Assembly (NCBI GenBank): GCA_031263965.1
Contig: JAISES010000154.1
Location: 1 to 12,832, forward strand
DNA: 12,832 bases
Reading direction: 5' to 3'
Origin: Prevotella sp.
Lineage (GTDB): Bacteria > Bacteroidota > Bacteroidia > Bacteroidales > Dysgonomonadaceae
Shown: one piece after another, positions 1-8,252 of the stretch
How the letters are laid out: each line of letters opens with the position of its first letter
Numbering within the stretch: position 1 is the first letter of the stretch
The notes under the pieces: model-generated
Database searches by the model: none
What the model was told of the DNA's origin: nothing
The model's input: the letters and a program-made list of their open reading frames with translations, nothing else
Translations under genes and position numbers: made by a program

Positions 1-1
1 G

Positions 2-28
2 GACGAAATGGTCCGCATCACCTGGTAA
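2..28 (+). CDS. Possible C-terminal tail of an upstream gene (partial)
   Basis: Frame 2 reads DEMVRITW and then a TAA stop at 26-28, which looks like the end of a real protein. If so, the gene ends 23 bp before rlmD on the same strand, and the two may be co-transcribed. Nine codons are too few to name a family. The alternative is chance, because any frame can read open over so short a distance. Confidence 0.3.
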   Translation, partial: DEMVRITW

Positions 29-51
29 GAACTCATAAAAACTATCACAAA

Positions 52-1461
52 ATGGCTCGGAAAAAGAAGGACTTACCTTTGATAGAAAATGTAGTGATTA
101 CCGGCATTGCTGCGGAAGGAAAAGCAATAGCAAAAATAGACGATATGGTAGTGTTTATACCATATGTCGTGCCCGGCGACATCATCGATTTGCAGATAAC
201 ACGAAAAAAAAACAGTTATGCAGAGGGGAGGCCGGTTCGCTTTGTATCTTATTCTCCGGATCGTACGGAAGCATTTTGTGAGCATTTTGGCATCTGTGGC
301 GGGTGTAAATGGCAAATATTACCCTATGCCGAGCAACTGAAATATAAACAAAAGCAGGTAACGGATAATCTTGCCCGTATCGGTAAAATAGAATTGCCCG
401 AAATACAACCTATACTTGGTTCAGCCAAAACAGAGTTCTATCGCAACAAGCTTGAGTTTACATTCTCAAATAAAAAATGGCTGACTCAGGAGCAGATTAA
501 TTCGAACGAAAGTTTTGATAATATGAATGCTCTTGGTTTTCATATTCCCGGTATGTTCGACAAAGTACTCGATATCGACAAATGTTGGTTGCAGGACGAT
601 GTCTCGAACAAGATACGCAATTTTGTACGTGAATATTGTATCGGTAAAGAATATACATTCTTCGATCTTCGGAATAAGGGTGGTTTGATGCGGAATATTA
701 TAATCCGCACTTCCACTACCGGAGAGTTGATGGTGATAGTCGTCTTTTACGAAGCCAATAGAACAAAACGCGAAGATTTGCTGGACGCTGTTGCTGACAA
801 ATTTCCTGAAATTACCTCTTTGCTTTATATCATAAATGAAAAGGCGAACGATACTATTACCGACCAGATAGTACTGAGATGGAAAGGAAATGATTTCATT
901 TACGAGGAAATGGAAGGGTTGAAGTTCAAGATAGGTCCGAAATCATTTTACCAGACCAACAGCGAACAGGCTTATGAACTATATAAAGTAGCTCGCGATT
1001 TTGCGGAGCTTACAGGTGATGAACTGGTCTACGACCTGTATACAGGTACGGGTACGATAGCCAATTTTATTGCCCGTCAGGCTAAGAAAGTCATCGGTAT
1101 AGAGTATGTGAAAGATGCGATTGATGATGCGGTATACAACTCTGAAAACAACAAAATAGAGAATACGCTGTTTTTTGCAGGAGATATGAAGGATATACTT
1201 ACTCAGGGTTTTATCGATGAATATGGGCGTCCCGACGTAATTATTACCGATCCTCCGCGTGCAGGCATGCACGAAGATGTAGTGAATACTATCTTGTTTG
1301 CCGAACCTGAAAAAATAGTATATGTGAGTTGCAACCCTGCAACTCAGGCTCGTGACCTTGCTTTGCTGGACAAAAAATATAAAGTAGCCAAGGTACAGCC
1401 GGTGGATATGTTCCCTCATACCCATCATGTGGAAAATGTGGTATTGCTGGTAAAGAAATAA
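52..1461 (+). CDS. rlmD: 23S rRNA (uracil-5-)-methyltransferase RlmD/RumA
   Basis: This enzyme transfers a methyl group from S-adenosylmethionine (SAM) to carbon 5 of a uridine in 23S rRNA (U1939 for E. coli RlmD). The 469-residue length is usual for Bacteroidales copies. An N-terminal TRAM-like RNA-binding domain covers about residues 8-65. Four cysteines suited to a [4Fe-4S] cluster are visible: Cys76, Cys82 and Cys85 in CEHFGICGGC, and Cys178 in DKCW. The methyltransferase core has the SAM loop DLYTGTGT (328-335), DPPRAG (400-405), the catalytic cysteine Cys427 in YVSCNPAT, and HVEN (459-462), whose Glu461 should be the general base. The ATG at 52 gives the family N-terminus MARKKK. The frame is open back to position 1, but nothing upstream of this ATG looks like part of the family. 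Bacteroidales often carry several RlmD/RlmCD-like paralogues, so the exact target uridine is less sure than the family. Confidence 0.95.
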   Translation: MARKKKDLPLIENVVITGIAAEGKAIAKIDDMVVFIPYVVPGDIIDLQITRKKNSYAEGRPVRFVSYSPDRTEAFCEHFGICGGCKWQILPYAEQLKYKQKQVTDNLARIGKIELPEIQPILGSAKTEFYRNKLEFTFSNKKWLTQEQINSNESFDNMNALGFHIPGMFDKVLDIDKCWLQDDVSNKIRNFVREYCIGKEYTFFDLRNKGGLMRNIIIRTSTTGELMVIVVFYEANRTKREDLLDAVADKFPEITSLLYIINEKANDTITDQIVLRWKGNDFIYEEMEGLKFKIGPKSFYQTNSEQAYELYKVARDFAELTGDELVYDLYTGTGTIANFIARQAKKVIGIEYVKDAIDDAVYNSENNKIENTLFFAGDMKDILTQGFIDEYGRPDVIITDPPRAGMHEDVVNTILFAEPEKIVYVSCNPATQARDLALLDKKYKVAKVQPVDMFPHTHHVENVVLLVKK

Positions 1462-1473
1462 ACGCTATTTCTT
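1453..1473. terminator. AT-rich hairpin spanning both convergent stop codons
   Basis: AAGAAATA (1453-1460) and TATTTCTT (1466-1473) are perfect inverted copies around a 5-nt loop. The hairpin covers the rlmD stop codon (1459-1461) and the O-methyltransferase stop codon (1465-1467), which lie only 3 bp apart. On either strand the transcript would end in a U-rich arm. It could act as a weak bidirectional terminator, but the stem has only one G:C pair and no further T-tract follows. The symmetry may simply come from both proteins ending in lysine codons. Confidence 0.3.
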
Positions 1474-2109
1474 CCAAATCAGTGTCAATCCGTCGCGGAC
1501 AGGCAGAATAACTTTTTCTACCCTGCCATCTTTGGCTATCATTTCGTTGAATTTCTGTATGCCGAGAGTTTGCTTATCGGACGGTTTTGGCGTTTCCAGT
1601 ACATGACCGTCCCACAATGTATTATCCGCTATGATCAATCCTCCCTGGCGAACTTTATTAAAGATAAGATCATAATATTCGATGTAGTGCCGCTTATTTG
1701 CATCGATAAAAACGAGGTCGAATACACGATCCAGAGAGGGGATAATCTTTTGTGCATCGCCAATATGCAAATGTATTTTGTCTTTCAATTTTGTCTTATG
1801 AAGATACCTGAGGATAAAATCTTCAAGCTCATCGTTTATCTCTATGGTATGGATCTCTGCATCATCTGCAGCTCCTTCTGCAAGGCATAGTGTAGCATAT
1901 GCGGTATAAGTTCCTATTTCGAGAATATATTTCGGTTGCATCATACGGCAGAACATTTTCAGCATCCGTCCCTGCAAATGTCCCGAAAGCATCCGTGGTT
2001 TCAACAGGTTTACATGGGCATCCCTGTTCAATTGTTGCAGAAGTTCCCCTTCGGCATCGATATGTGAAAGTATATAATCTTCTATGGCTTGATCTTTATC
2101 CAGTGACAT
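1465..2109 (-). CDS. Class I SAM-dependent O-methyltransferase, COMT / caffeoyl-CoA-OMT-like
   Basis: A 214-residue cytoplasmic methyltransferase of the O-methyltransferase family 3 type (catechol and caffeoyl-CoA OMT-like). Visible motifs, in order, are the SAM-binding strand and loop YILEIGTYTAY (61-71), the acidic residue ending the next strand in HTIEIN (87-92), LHIGDAQKI (114-122), FIDANKRHY (134-142), and LIIADNTLW (158-166). Asp136, Asp162 and Asn163 are at the positions that usually bind the divalent metal in this family. The ATG at 2109 fits the family length, which is normally about 210-220 residues. The substrate cannot be read from the sequence, since bacterial members methylate varied catechol-like hydroxyls. 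The gene stands alone between a convergent rlmD and a repeat-filled gap, so context does not help. Direct repeat copy A ends 37 bp upstream of its start. Confidence 0.88.
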   Translation of the reverse strand: MSLDKDQAIEDYILSHIDAEGELLQQLNRDAHVNLLKPRMLSGHLQGRMLKMFCRMMQPKYILEIGTYTAYATLCLAEGAADDAEIHTIEINDELEDFILRYLHKTKLKDKIHLHIGDAQKIIPSLDRVFDLVFIDANKRHYIEYYDLIFNKVRQGGLIIADNTLWDGHVLETPKPSDKQTLGIQKFNEMIAKDGRVEKVILPVRDGLTLIWKK

Positions 2110-2120
2110 TATTTTTCTTA

Positions 2121-2128
2121 CAAATATA
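2121..2128 (-). promoter_or_regulatory. Possible -7 promoter box for the O-methyltransferase gene
   Basis: On the minus strand this reads TATATTTG, a full match to the Bacteroidetes TAnnTTTG -7 element, 11 bp before the ATG at 2109. I see no good TTTG -33 element at the expected 19-21 bp spacing; the nearest is TTTA at 22 bp. The implied 5' leader would be only a few bases, which lowers confidence. Confidence 0.3.
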
Positions 2129-2146
2129 CAACATGTGATTTTTACC

Positions 2147-2242
2147 TATATAAATTCTAGTTCAATATTTCACATTTCAAGGTTTTGTATATCAATAAAA
2201 TACAATTGTGATTTGTGAAATTATTTATTGTAAACTATATAA
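2147..2242. repeat. Direct repeat copy A (96 bp), partner of 10166-10290
   Basis: Positions 2175-2242 match 10223-10290 at 65 of 68 bases. The left end TATATAAATTCTA (2147-2159) matches 10166-10178 exactly. The 68-bp block contains the inverted repeat TTGTAT (2185-2190) / ATACAA (2200-2205), nested in ATTTCACA (2167-2174) / TGTGAAAT (2214-2221), so the element can fold back on itself. Copy A is shorter than copy B because B has about 24 bp and 8 bp of extra sequence flanked by TTCAA-type microrepeats. Read on the minus strand, both copies sit just upstream of a start codon, 37 bp here and 26 bp for copy B. No coding potential is seen. Confidence 0.8.
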
Positions 2243-2480
2243 GGACATGACAAAAAATGTTATGTTGTCCTTACAGGACGCCGGTCCAAGGTTGTACTCA
2301 ATTACCCAAGGTGTTGCCTTGGGCTATAAGATTTAACCCTTTCAGGGTTTCAGGCTGAAAGCCTGATATATCAAAGCCCGTGGCAACGCCCCGGGTAAGG
2401 ATAACATTATGGAAACAACGCCCTTTCAGGGCAACATATTGTTGATAATAATACGGTTACATTTTTTTGTCATGTACTTA
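2240..2480. mobile_element. MITE-like element: terminal inverted repeats around a cluster of palindromes
   Basis: The left end TAAGGACATGACAAAAAATG (2240-2259) reappears in reverse complement at the right end (2459-2480) with one mismatch and one extra A. Inside are several perfect hairpins: GTCCT/AGGAC (2267-2279), CCCAAGG/CCTTGGG (2305-2323), AACCCT/AGGGTT (2335-2349), CAGGCT/AGCCTG (2351-2365) and GCCCT/AGGGC (2420-2432). Positions 2302-2325 and 2375-2398 are inverted copies of each other at 19 of 24 bases. No transposase gene is present, so mobility would need an enzyme supplied in trans. I see no clear target-site duplication. The inner palindrome type looks like repeats I recall from Bacteroidetes genomes. 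Confidence 0.6.
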
Positions 2481-2501
2481 GGATTTTTACAATAAAATAC
2501 C

Positions 2502-2575
2502 GGATTGCTTCGGGCCAACCCTCGCAATGACGAAAACAAATACTGAATGTCATTGCGAACGTAGTGAAGCAATCC
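2502..2575. repeat. Large imperfect hairpin repeat, possible terminator of the macroglobulin gene
   Basis: GGATTGCTTC (2502-2511) pairs with GAAGCAATCC (2566-2575), and TCGCAATGAC (2522-2531) pairs with GTCATTGCGA (2549-2558), leaving a 17-nt loop. This is the CATTGCGAAC...GAAGCAATCC type of dispersed repeat common in many bacterial genomes. It starts 20 bp past the minus-strand stop codon at 2596. In that direction the stem is followed by GGTATTTTATTG, which is moderately T-rich, so it could act as a terminator. The repeat call is firmer than the terminator call. Confidence 0.65.
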
Positions 2576-2595
2576 AGAGGAATAAATAATTGCTT

Positions 2596-5500
2596 TTACT
2601 GTTTCACTTCCACCCATTTTCCGGTTGTCCGGCTTTGTTCGCTCGGTTCGTACATGGCTTCGCTGGCAACGGCAGGCAAGTAGAACTTACCGCAGTACGC
2701 AGCTTGCAGCCTTACGCGGAACGACATCGAATAACCTGTACCTATATTGAAGTAGGTATAAACCCTGTCGTCGCGTATATCCTGATAGTTATACGAGCCT
2801 GCTGTGCGGGTATCGGCTTCGTTATACAACCGTTGATTGAAAATCTCCCATCCCGATGCAAATATCTGGTTCAGTGTCATATCGGTCATGTACTGTCCCG
2901 AAACGTTCTGTACGATCACATTGGCGTAGAATTCTGTTCCCTGTTTCAGTGAAGTAACATCTATCTCTTTGCCATTCTCGTCTACATAACGTACGTATAA
3001 GTGTACTCCATTATTTACGGCAGGCGAATTATCTACCAGTGGTTGTGTACGACCCAGCAGGCGAACATAAATATCGCCTTGACCTTTATTTCGGAGGGTA
3101 ATATTTACTTTATCCTGTGGTTTCAGTTGTATCTCCTGGAATACATCGCCCGAATTGTTGGCCTTTTGAGGTGTGCCGTCCAATGACCAATCGAAAGATA
3201 TGACGCCCTTACCCATCTTTTCGGCAAGTTTTGCCATAGAATACAGTCCAAAAGCGGCTGTCTGCGTCGAGATGTAATTTTCGCTCAGGCTTTCGGATAC
3301 TTTGAACGAAAGTTTCAGCGCTTTCTCGGTCTTGCCCAGCAGCAGGTAAGTCTCCATAATCATCGCCATATCGCGGGACGAACTGCCGAATGTATTGTTG
3401 TTGAACGAATAACGGTCAATCTGATCGTCTGCGTTATTAGTCAATTGCGTTGCGGCATCTTTCTTTCCTGCTACTGCATAAGCTGCCGCCAGTCTCCAAC
3501 GGGCCTGCACATTCAGTCCTGCCATCTCTTTCAGGCGGTTCATTGCTCCCAGTTCAGGCTCTTCGGCCAGAGCGAGAGTGTATAGGCGGTATGCCTGTTG
3601 CAGGTCGTACATTGAATAGCTATAGTACGAATTGTAGATATTGGCGCGGTTCCAAGTCTGGGCAGTCTTTTTCTGGAACTGCTTCCACTTGTTCAGTACC
3701 GATGCCGACACATCCCATCCGGCGCGCTTGGCTTCCACAAGGAAGTGTCCGGCATAGCTGGTCACCCATTCATTCGGATAGCGGTCGCCCGGCCAGTAAG
3801 CGATACCTCCGTCCCCCAACTGACGTGAGGAGATGATCTGTATAGCCTCTTTGATAAATTCGCCCATTTTTTCTTTTTCCTTGTCGGTAAACGGACGGAA
3901 CTTGTCGACGTACAACAGCGGGAATCCTTTCGATGTTACCTGTTCCGAGCATCCGTGCGGATAATAGCGCAGATATTCGAGGTTCTTGTTGAGGTTCACG
4001 CCCGGCATACGGGAGATTTCCAGCTTAGCCCAGTCTCCGTCTTTTATATCGTCGAATGTCAGGCTCAGGTGGGCTGTATCGTTCGGCGAAACGAATGCTT
4101 CGGACGCCATCAGTATAGGCGGATTAGGGTTGCGGATTTCTATATCGATAGTTTCGGTAGCCGATTCGCCACCTCCGTTGGCTTTGATAACAACTTTTTC
4201 ATATCCGGTTTTCTTCCCTGCTTTCACTTTAAAGTAAACCATCTTGTCGCCCGTGCCGGTAAATGCCACCGACTTGGATGTGCCGTCGGTAAACTGGAAC
4301 AGGCCGTTGGATTGTACTGTTACGTTTACATTTTTTACTTTTTTGTCCATGGCAAATACATTGACCGGAAGTAGTATTTCCTCGTCAGGTCCTGCTACAC
4401 GCGGCAGGGTAGATAATATCATCAGCGGATTTCGTACGGGAACGGCTTTTTCTGCATTGCCATACGCGCCCTTTTTATTTCCGGCAACAATCATCACGCG
4501 TACCGAACCGAAATAGGATGGTAAGGTGATCTTGTGATTATCTGTCTTGCCTGCCCCCAAAGTGAATGGCCCTATATATTTTACTACCGGTTTGAAGCGG
4601 CTCATAGCGCTGTTTGCAGGTTTCAGGGCCTCGTCGCCTCCGATACTCAGCAGAGGGCCGAGTTTGCCGCTTTCGGCTCCCACTACCATGTCGAACATAT
4701 CCCATGTGCGTACACCCAGCGCCTGGCGGGCATAAAAATCGGCCCATGCATTCGGTGTTTTAAACGCTGTCAGATCGAGAAGGCCTTCATCGACAATAGC
4801 TAATGTGTAAGTCATTTCCTTCTTGTCTTTTTCGGAAACAGCTACGCTAAATTCTTTCTCAGGGCGAAGTTCATCCGGCATTTTTATAACAGGGGTCAGT
4901 TTTGTCTCCGGATTCTCTACATTTACATTCAACACGCCATACATGCGGATAGGCAAATCATTGTCTTTCTGTGCATGCGGTTGAAGCTGGCTCGCAAATA
5001 TATAGAAGTTAGGAGCCATGTCCTCTTTTACCTTAAATGTATATTTTGTATCCTCTTCAGCGCTGGTTTTCACCCATTCTTTTGCAATAATGCGCGAACC
5101 GTCCTCGATGGAAACAAGAGTGCGTCCTTCCGAACTTTTCGGCAAAATCACAGTGACCGACTCGCCTACTTTGTATGATTGCTTATCGGTAGTGAATGAA
5201 AGCATGGTTAATCCGCTCGGATCTTCTTTTTCGGATCGTCCACGCCATGAAGGCCAGTCCACATAAAGGATTTTACCCGAAATATGTCCGCCTTGTTCAT
5301 CTTTTACCATTACCAGGTAACGACCCCAATCAGGATAATCGACCCGGAATTTGACAGTGGCTTTTCCTCCCGATGTGGATACCGTTTTATCTAAAATAAC
5401 TTTTGTAGAAGTATTATTAATGTACGACGATAGATTGTCGTTAGAGTTCCACCACCATCGCCAACTGATCTTGTATATCTTCACGTTCAGGTTCGAACGG

Positions 5501-8154
5501 TTTATTGGTTTTCCCTGAGGTGTAAGCGTTACAATGTCGAGTATATTATCCTTATCGGTTTCCAGCCAACTGTAATCATTCTCCGCCGGAGATTTTACAC
5601 CTACATAAGCAGGGAAAGGAGAATAGGCTGCCGTTTGCGAATAAATACTGGCATCACCTCCCGATTCGAATACCCGCGATACAATGTTGGCGCGGAGCAT
5701 CCCCGGCGCACTTGCCGCCTGAGGCAGGTTCGCTTTAACTGTAGCATTACCCGAGACATCGAGGCTTCCATCGAATACGGTATAGGTATCGGATGAGAAA
5801 TTAGATGCCGGATTGTTGAACGTATATTTTTCGTATCCGCCGAATGGAGTGGATGCTCTGCTCAAAGTCATTTCCACTTTGGCTTTTAAATTGCTTGCCG
5901 GAGCGCCGTGCAGCCATTGGGATGATAAGCCGGCAGTAAATGAACCTGAACCGGCATCGATCATTTCTCCTGCATCGAGACGGACTTTCAGCCGGTTTGG
6001 CTTAACTGTTTCTATCTTCAGTGTTTTGGCGAAAGTTACTCCGCCTACTTTTACCCGTGCCTGCCAGTTTCCTGTTATTGCACTGGAACCGGTTGCCATG
6101 CGGAAGGCATAGAATCCGTCTTTACCCGACGTGGAAACATAACGTTGAGCCATTTGGCCACGCGGATTATATAGTTCGAGTGAAACAGGATGGTCTTTTG
6201 GCAAAGTCTGGTTCTTATCTTCGAGTATGAACGTTACAAAAATGGAATCGCCCGGACGCCACACGCCACGCTCGCCATAGATATATCCTTTCAGCCCTTT
6301 TTCTATTTCTTTACCGCTAACATCAAAGTTGCTCAAAGATAAAGACAGGTTGGATGTGACTTTCAGATAACCTTTTTCCTTACCGTTCGTTACTATTACT
6401 GCAAATGGCACACCGCCTTTGTATCCGATGTCTGCAAAGCCGTCGCCATCCGCTTTGCCACTGCCGATGCGCTGCATCTGGTAGTTGTATACATCTACGG
6501 TGGCGCCGGATACCGGTTTGGTGGTCAATATATCGGTAAGGGCGACGAACATCGTCTTTTCAGAGCCTAGCTTGGCTGTTATACCAATATTGGATGCCAG
6601 TACCACACAAAATGACGACTTGTTCATATAGAAAGAGCCATCGCACGGATTGCCGCGTTCCTGCCAATCGTAATCGTCCCAGTCCCAGTCGTTTGAATAA
6701 TAATATCCGGGTGTATCCCATTGGGTCATATCTTCGTCGGAGACCTGATTGTCGAAGCGTTCCAGCTCGGCTCCCTGCGGTATTTGCGGAACGACTCCTT
6801 CGCAAGGGTAAAGGGAGTATTCTTTTTTCATGGTGAACTCTACGCGATAAACAGAACCCGGGTCTTGTTTGATCAATGTAGCCAGATCGAGCGAAAAGGT
6901 ATTCCATTCGTCCAGTTTTATCGTCGGGTCTTCATCCAGGCGTATGCGCTTTTTGAGGATAAGCCGCCCAAAACGTTTGAGTTCGCTGCTTTCGCCGAAA
7001 TCGTTGGCTTGCAAATATCCCAGAATATTATTTTCGTATATTTTTACCACCTTTACGTCTACCGCCCACAGGTTTACAGCCTCGAACGGGACAGTCAGAT
7101 GTTGCGAGTTAGGCAATATATTGCCGGAATTGGTAATTTTAACATCCGGTTTGTCCTTTTCATAATTTACACTGTATGTATAATCTTCTTTGAGAGGCCT
7201 GTTTTCAAAATTCTTCAGTTCTTTGAATATCTGTAGATTGACGCTTGTTCCACGGGTGGTTTTATCCAGATATATCCGGAGTACATTTTTTTGTATATCG
7301 TATGAATAACTCTCGATATTTCCAGGTTTGATCAGCCCCAGTATATTCTGATTCAGGGATAACGGATCGTTAAAGGTAACGCGGATACATTCCTGCGGGA
7401 TATATTCCACGTCTACGCCTACCACTTCAAAGTGGTTGATACCAGGTAACGAAAATTTTATATCGTCATTCCTTTTGGCTTTTATAGCCGAACCGTCTAT
7501 ATGCAGGGTATATTCTATTTCCGGTTTGTCACGGTAAATACTGTCTATAACAAGATTGTAACGACCTTTTGTTTCGGTTGGGATTATCTTTATTTTCGCG
7601 TCTTTGGCCTTGCTTCCTCCCGAAAGAGACAGCATCTTTTGCAGGTCTTCGGGCGAAGCCTCGTCAGCCAGGGTGATCGTTCCCCGTACAGTATTCCACG
7701 TCAGATCGTTGTCTTTCATTTGAGTGTAAGGTTGCAGGCTTACATTGAAATTTTGCTCCGGAACGTGGAAGAAAAAGTAAAATTTACTGAAGTCTTTATC
7801 TACCTGGAGCACCTTGTCCAGCTTGAACCAGGCATCATATTTCTCTCCCTGTTTCAATTCTCCGGGTTCGGGTACAAACTTGATGGTACGCGACCCCGTC
7901 CAGTAAGCTTTCCCTTTTACCGAAGGGGAGAATTCAAAGAGATCCTGATCGACTTCTTTGTTAAGTTCTACCGATGGGATGTCTTGTGTCAGTTCAATTT
8001 GAATTTCAGACGATGATGATACCTTACCGTATGTAAATGCGGCAATATACCTGGCAAATTCAGGATTGATTTCTTTGTTGCCTTTACTCTTACATGAGTT
8101 TAATACGAGGAGGCCGATTAGTATAAAGATACTGAAAAATAGATACTTTCTCAT
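2596..8154 (-). CDS. Alpha-2-macroglobulin family lipoprotein (thioester type)
   Basis: A predicted envelope protease trap of 1852 residues, the usual size for Bacteroidetes members. The start MRKYLFFSIF leads into a signal peptide with lipobox LNSC, so Cys21 should be lipidated. The next residues (KSKGNKE) are not the acid-rich signal for surface export, so a periplasm-facing lipoprotein is likelier. An N-terminal macroglobulin region is followed by a Trp/Asp/Tyr-rich loop and ERGNPC (about 483-504), the MG2-type signature YGERGVWRPGDS (626-637), and the central A2M signature AIVDEGLLDLT (1119-1129) with LGVRTWDMFD nearby. The thioester motif is intact: Cys1402-Ser-Glu-Gln1405 in YPHGCSEQ, followed by the alpha-alpha toroid (for example GDGGIAYWPG, near 1450). 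In family members the thioester traps a protease after bait cleavage. Many bacterial copies neighbour pbpC (PBP1C); none is visible here. It is probably a single-gene transcript with repeat elements on both sides. Confidence 0.93.
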   Translation of the reverse strand: MRKYLFFSIFILIGLLVLNSCKSKGNKEINPEFARYIAAFTYGKVSSSSEIQIELTQDIPSVELNKEVDQDLFEFSPSVKGKAYWTGSRTIKFVPEPGELKQGEKYDAWFKLDKVLQVDKDFSKFYFFFHVPEQNFNVSLQPYTQMKDNDLTWNTVRGTITLADEASPEDLQKMLSLSGGSKAKDAKIKIIPTETKGRYNLVIDSIYRDKPEIEYTLHIDGSAIKAKRNDDIKFSLPGINHFEVVGVDVEYIPQECIRVTFNDPLSLNQNILGLIKPGNIESYSYDIQKNVLRIYLDKTTRGTSVNLQIFKELKNFENRPLKEDYTYSVNYEKDKPDVKITNSGNILPNSQHLTVPFEAVNLWAVDVKVVKIYENNILGYLQANDFGESSELKRFGRLILKKRIRLDEDPTIKLDEWNTFSLDLATLIKQDPGSVYRVEFTMKKEYSLYPCEGVVPQIPQGAELERFDNQVSDEDMTQWDTPGYYYSNDWDWDDYDWQERGNPCDGSFYMNKSSFCVVLASNIGITAKLGSEKTMFVALTDILTTKPVSGATVDVYNYQMQRIGSGKADGDGFADIGYKGGVPFAVIVTNGKEKGYLKVTSNLSLSLSNFDVSGKEIEKGLKGYIYGERGVWRPGDSIFVTFILEDKNQTLPKDHPVSLELYNPRGQMAQRYVSTSGKDGFYAFRMATGSSAITGNWQARVKVGGVTFAKTLKIETVKPNRLKVRLDAGEMIDAGSGSFTAGLSSQWLHGAPASNLKAKVEMTLSRASTPFGGYEKYTFNNPASNFSSDTYTVFDGSLDVSGNATVKANLPQAASAPGMLRANIVSRVFESGGDASIYSQTAAYSPFPAYVGVKSPAENDYSWLETDKDNILDIVTLTPQGKPINRSNLNVKIYKISWRWWWNSNDNLSSYINNTSTKVILDKTVSTSGGKATVKFRVDYPDWGRYLVMVKDEQGGHISGKILYVDWPSWRGRSEKEDPSGLTMLSFTTDKQSYKVGESVTVILPKSSEGRTLVSIEDGSRIIAKEWVKTSAEEDTKYTFKVKEDMAPNFYIFASQLQPHAQKDNDLPIRMYGVLNVNVENPETKLTPVIKMPDELRPEKEFSVAVSEKDKKEMTYTLAIVDEGLLDLTAFKTPNAWADFYARQALGVRTWDMFDMVVGAESGKLGPLLSIGGDEALKPANSAMSRFKPVVKYIGPFTLGAGKTDNHKITLPSYFGSVRVMIVAGNKKGAYGNAEKAVPVRNPLMILSTLPRVAGPDEEILLPVNVFAMDKKVKNVNVTVQSNGLFQFTDGTSKSVAFTGTGDKMVYFKVKAGKKTGYEKVVIKANGGGESATETIDIEIRNPNPPILMASEAFVSPNDTAHLSLTFDDIKDGDWAKLEISRMPGVNLNKNLEYLRYYPHGCSEQVTSKGFPLLYVDKFRPFTDKEKEKMGEFIKEAIQIISSRQLGDGGIAYWPGDRYPNEWVTSYAGHFLVEAKRAGWDVSASVLNKWKQFQKKTAQTWNRANIYNSYYSYSMYDLQQAYRLYTLALAEEPELGAMNRLKEMAGLNVQARWRLAAAYAVAGKKDAATQLTNNADDQIDRYSFNNNTFGSSSRDMAMIMETYLLLGKTEKALKLSFKVSESLSENYISTQTAAFGLYSMAKLAEKMGKGVISFDWSLDGTPQKANNSGDVFQEIQLKPQDKVNITLRNKGQGDIYVRLLGRTQPLVDNSPAVNNGVHLYVRYVDENGKEIDVTSLKQGTEFYANVIVQNVSGQYMTDMTLNQIFASGWEIFNQRLYNEADTRTAGSYNYQDIRDDRVYTYFNIGTGYSMSFRVRLQAAYCGKFYLPAVASEAMYEPSEQSRTTGKWVEVKQ

Positions 8155-8168
8155 AAATTGGTGATTTT

Positions 8169-8190
8169 GTATAGCTAGTATACAAATATA
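8169..8190 (-). promoter_or_regulatory. Possible -7 box and adjoining inverted repeat upstream of the macroglobulin gene
   Basis: On the minus strand TATATTTG (8190-8183) matches the Bacteroidetes -7 consensus and leaves a leader of about 20-25 nt before the ATG at 8154. No convincing TTTG lies at -33. Immediately downstream, GTATA (8169-8173) and TATAC (8179-8183) form an inverted repeat around a CTAG-containing centre, in the region where transcription would begin. This could be an operator or chance in AT-rich DNA. Confidence 0.4.
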
Positions 8191-8252
8191 TAAAGTTTAT
8201 TTAATATAAAATGATTCTGATAGGTATAATATTATGGATTAAATGAAATATA

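Noticed and set aside
979..1428. 149-codon minus-strand frame
   Set aside because: It is antisense to the RlmD catalytic domain, which has every expected motif; the antisense translation looks random.
2426..2617. 63-codon minus-strand frame across the gap after the macroglobulin gene
   Set aside because: It is made of repeat and hairpin DNA and overlaps the end of the macroglobulin gene.
3955..8016. Several open frames of 80-171 codons on the plus strand, for example 3955-4374, 6721-7236 and 7501-8016
   Set aside because: All lie antisense to the macroglobulin gene, whose protein has clear family motifs throughout. The antisense translations show no recognisable domain or ribosome-binding site.
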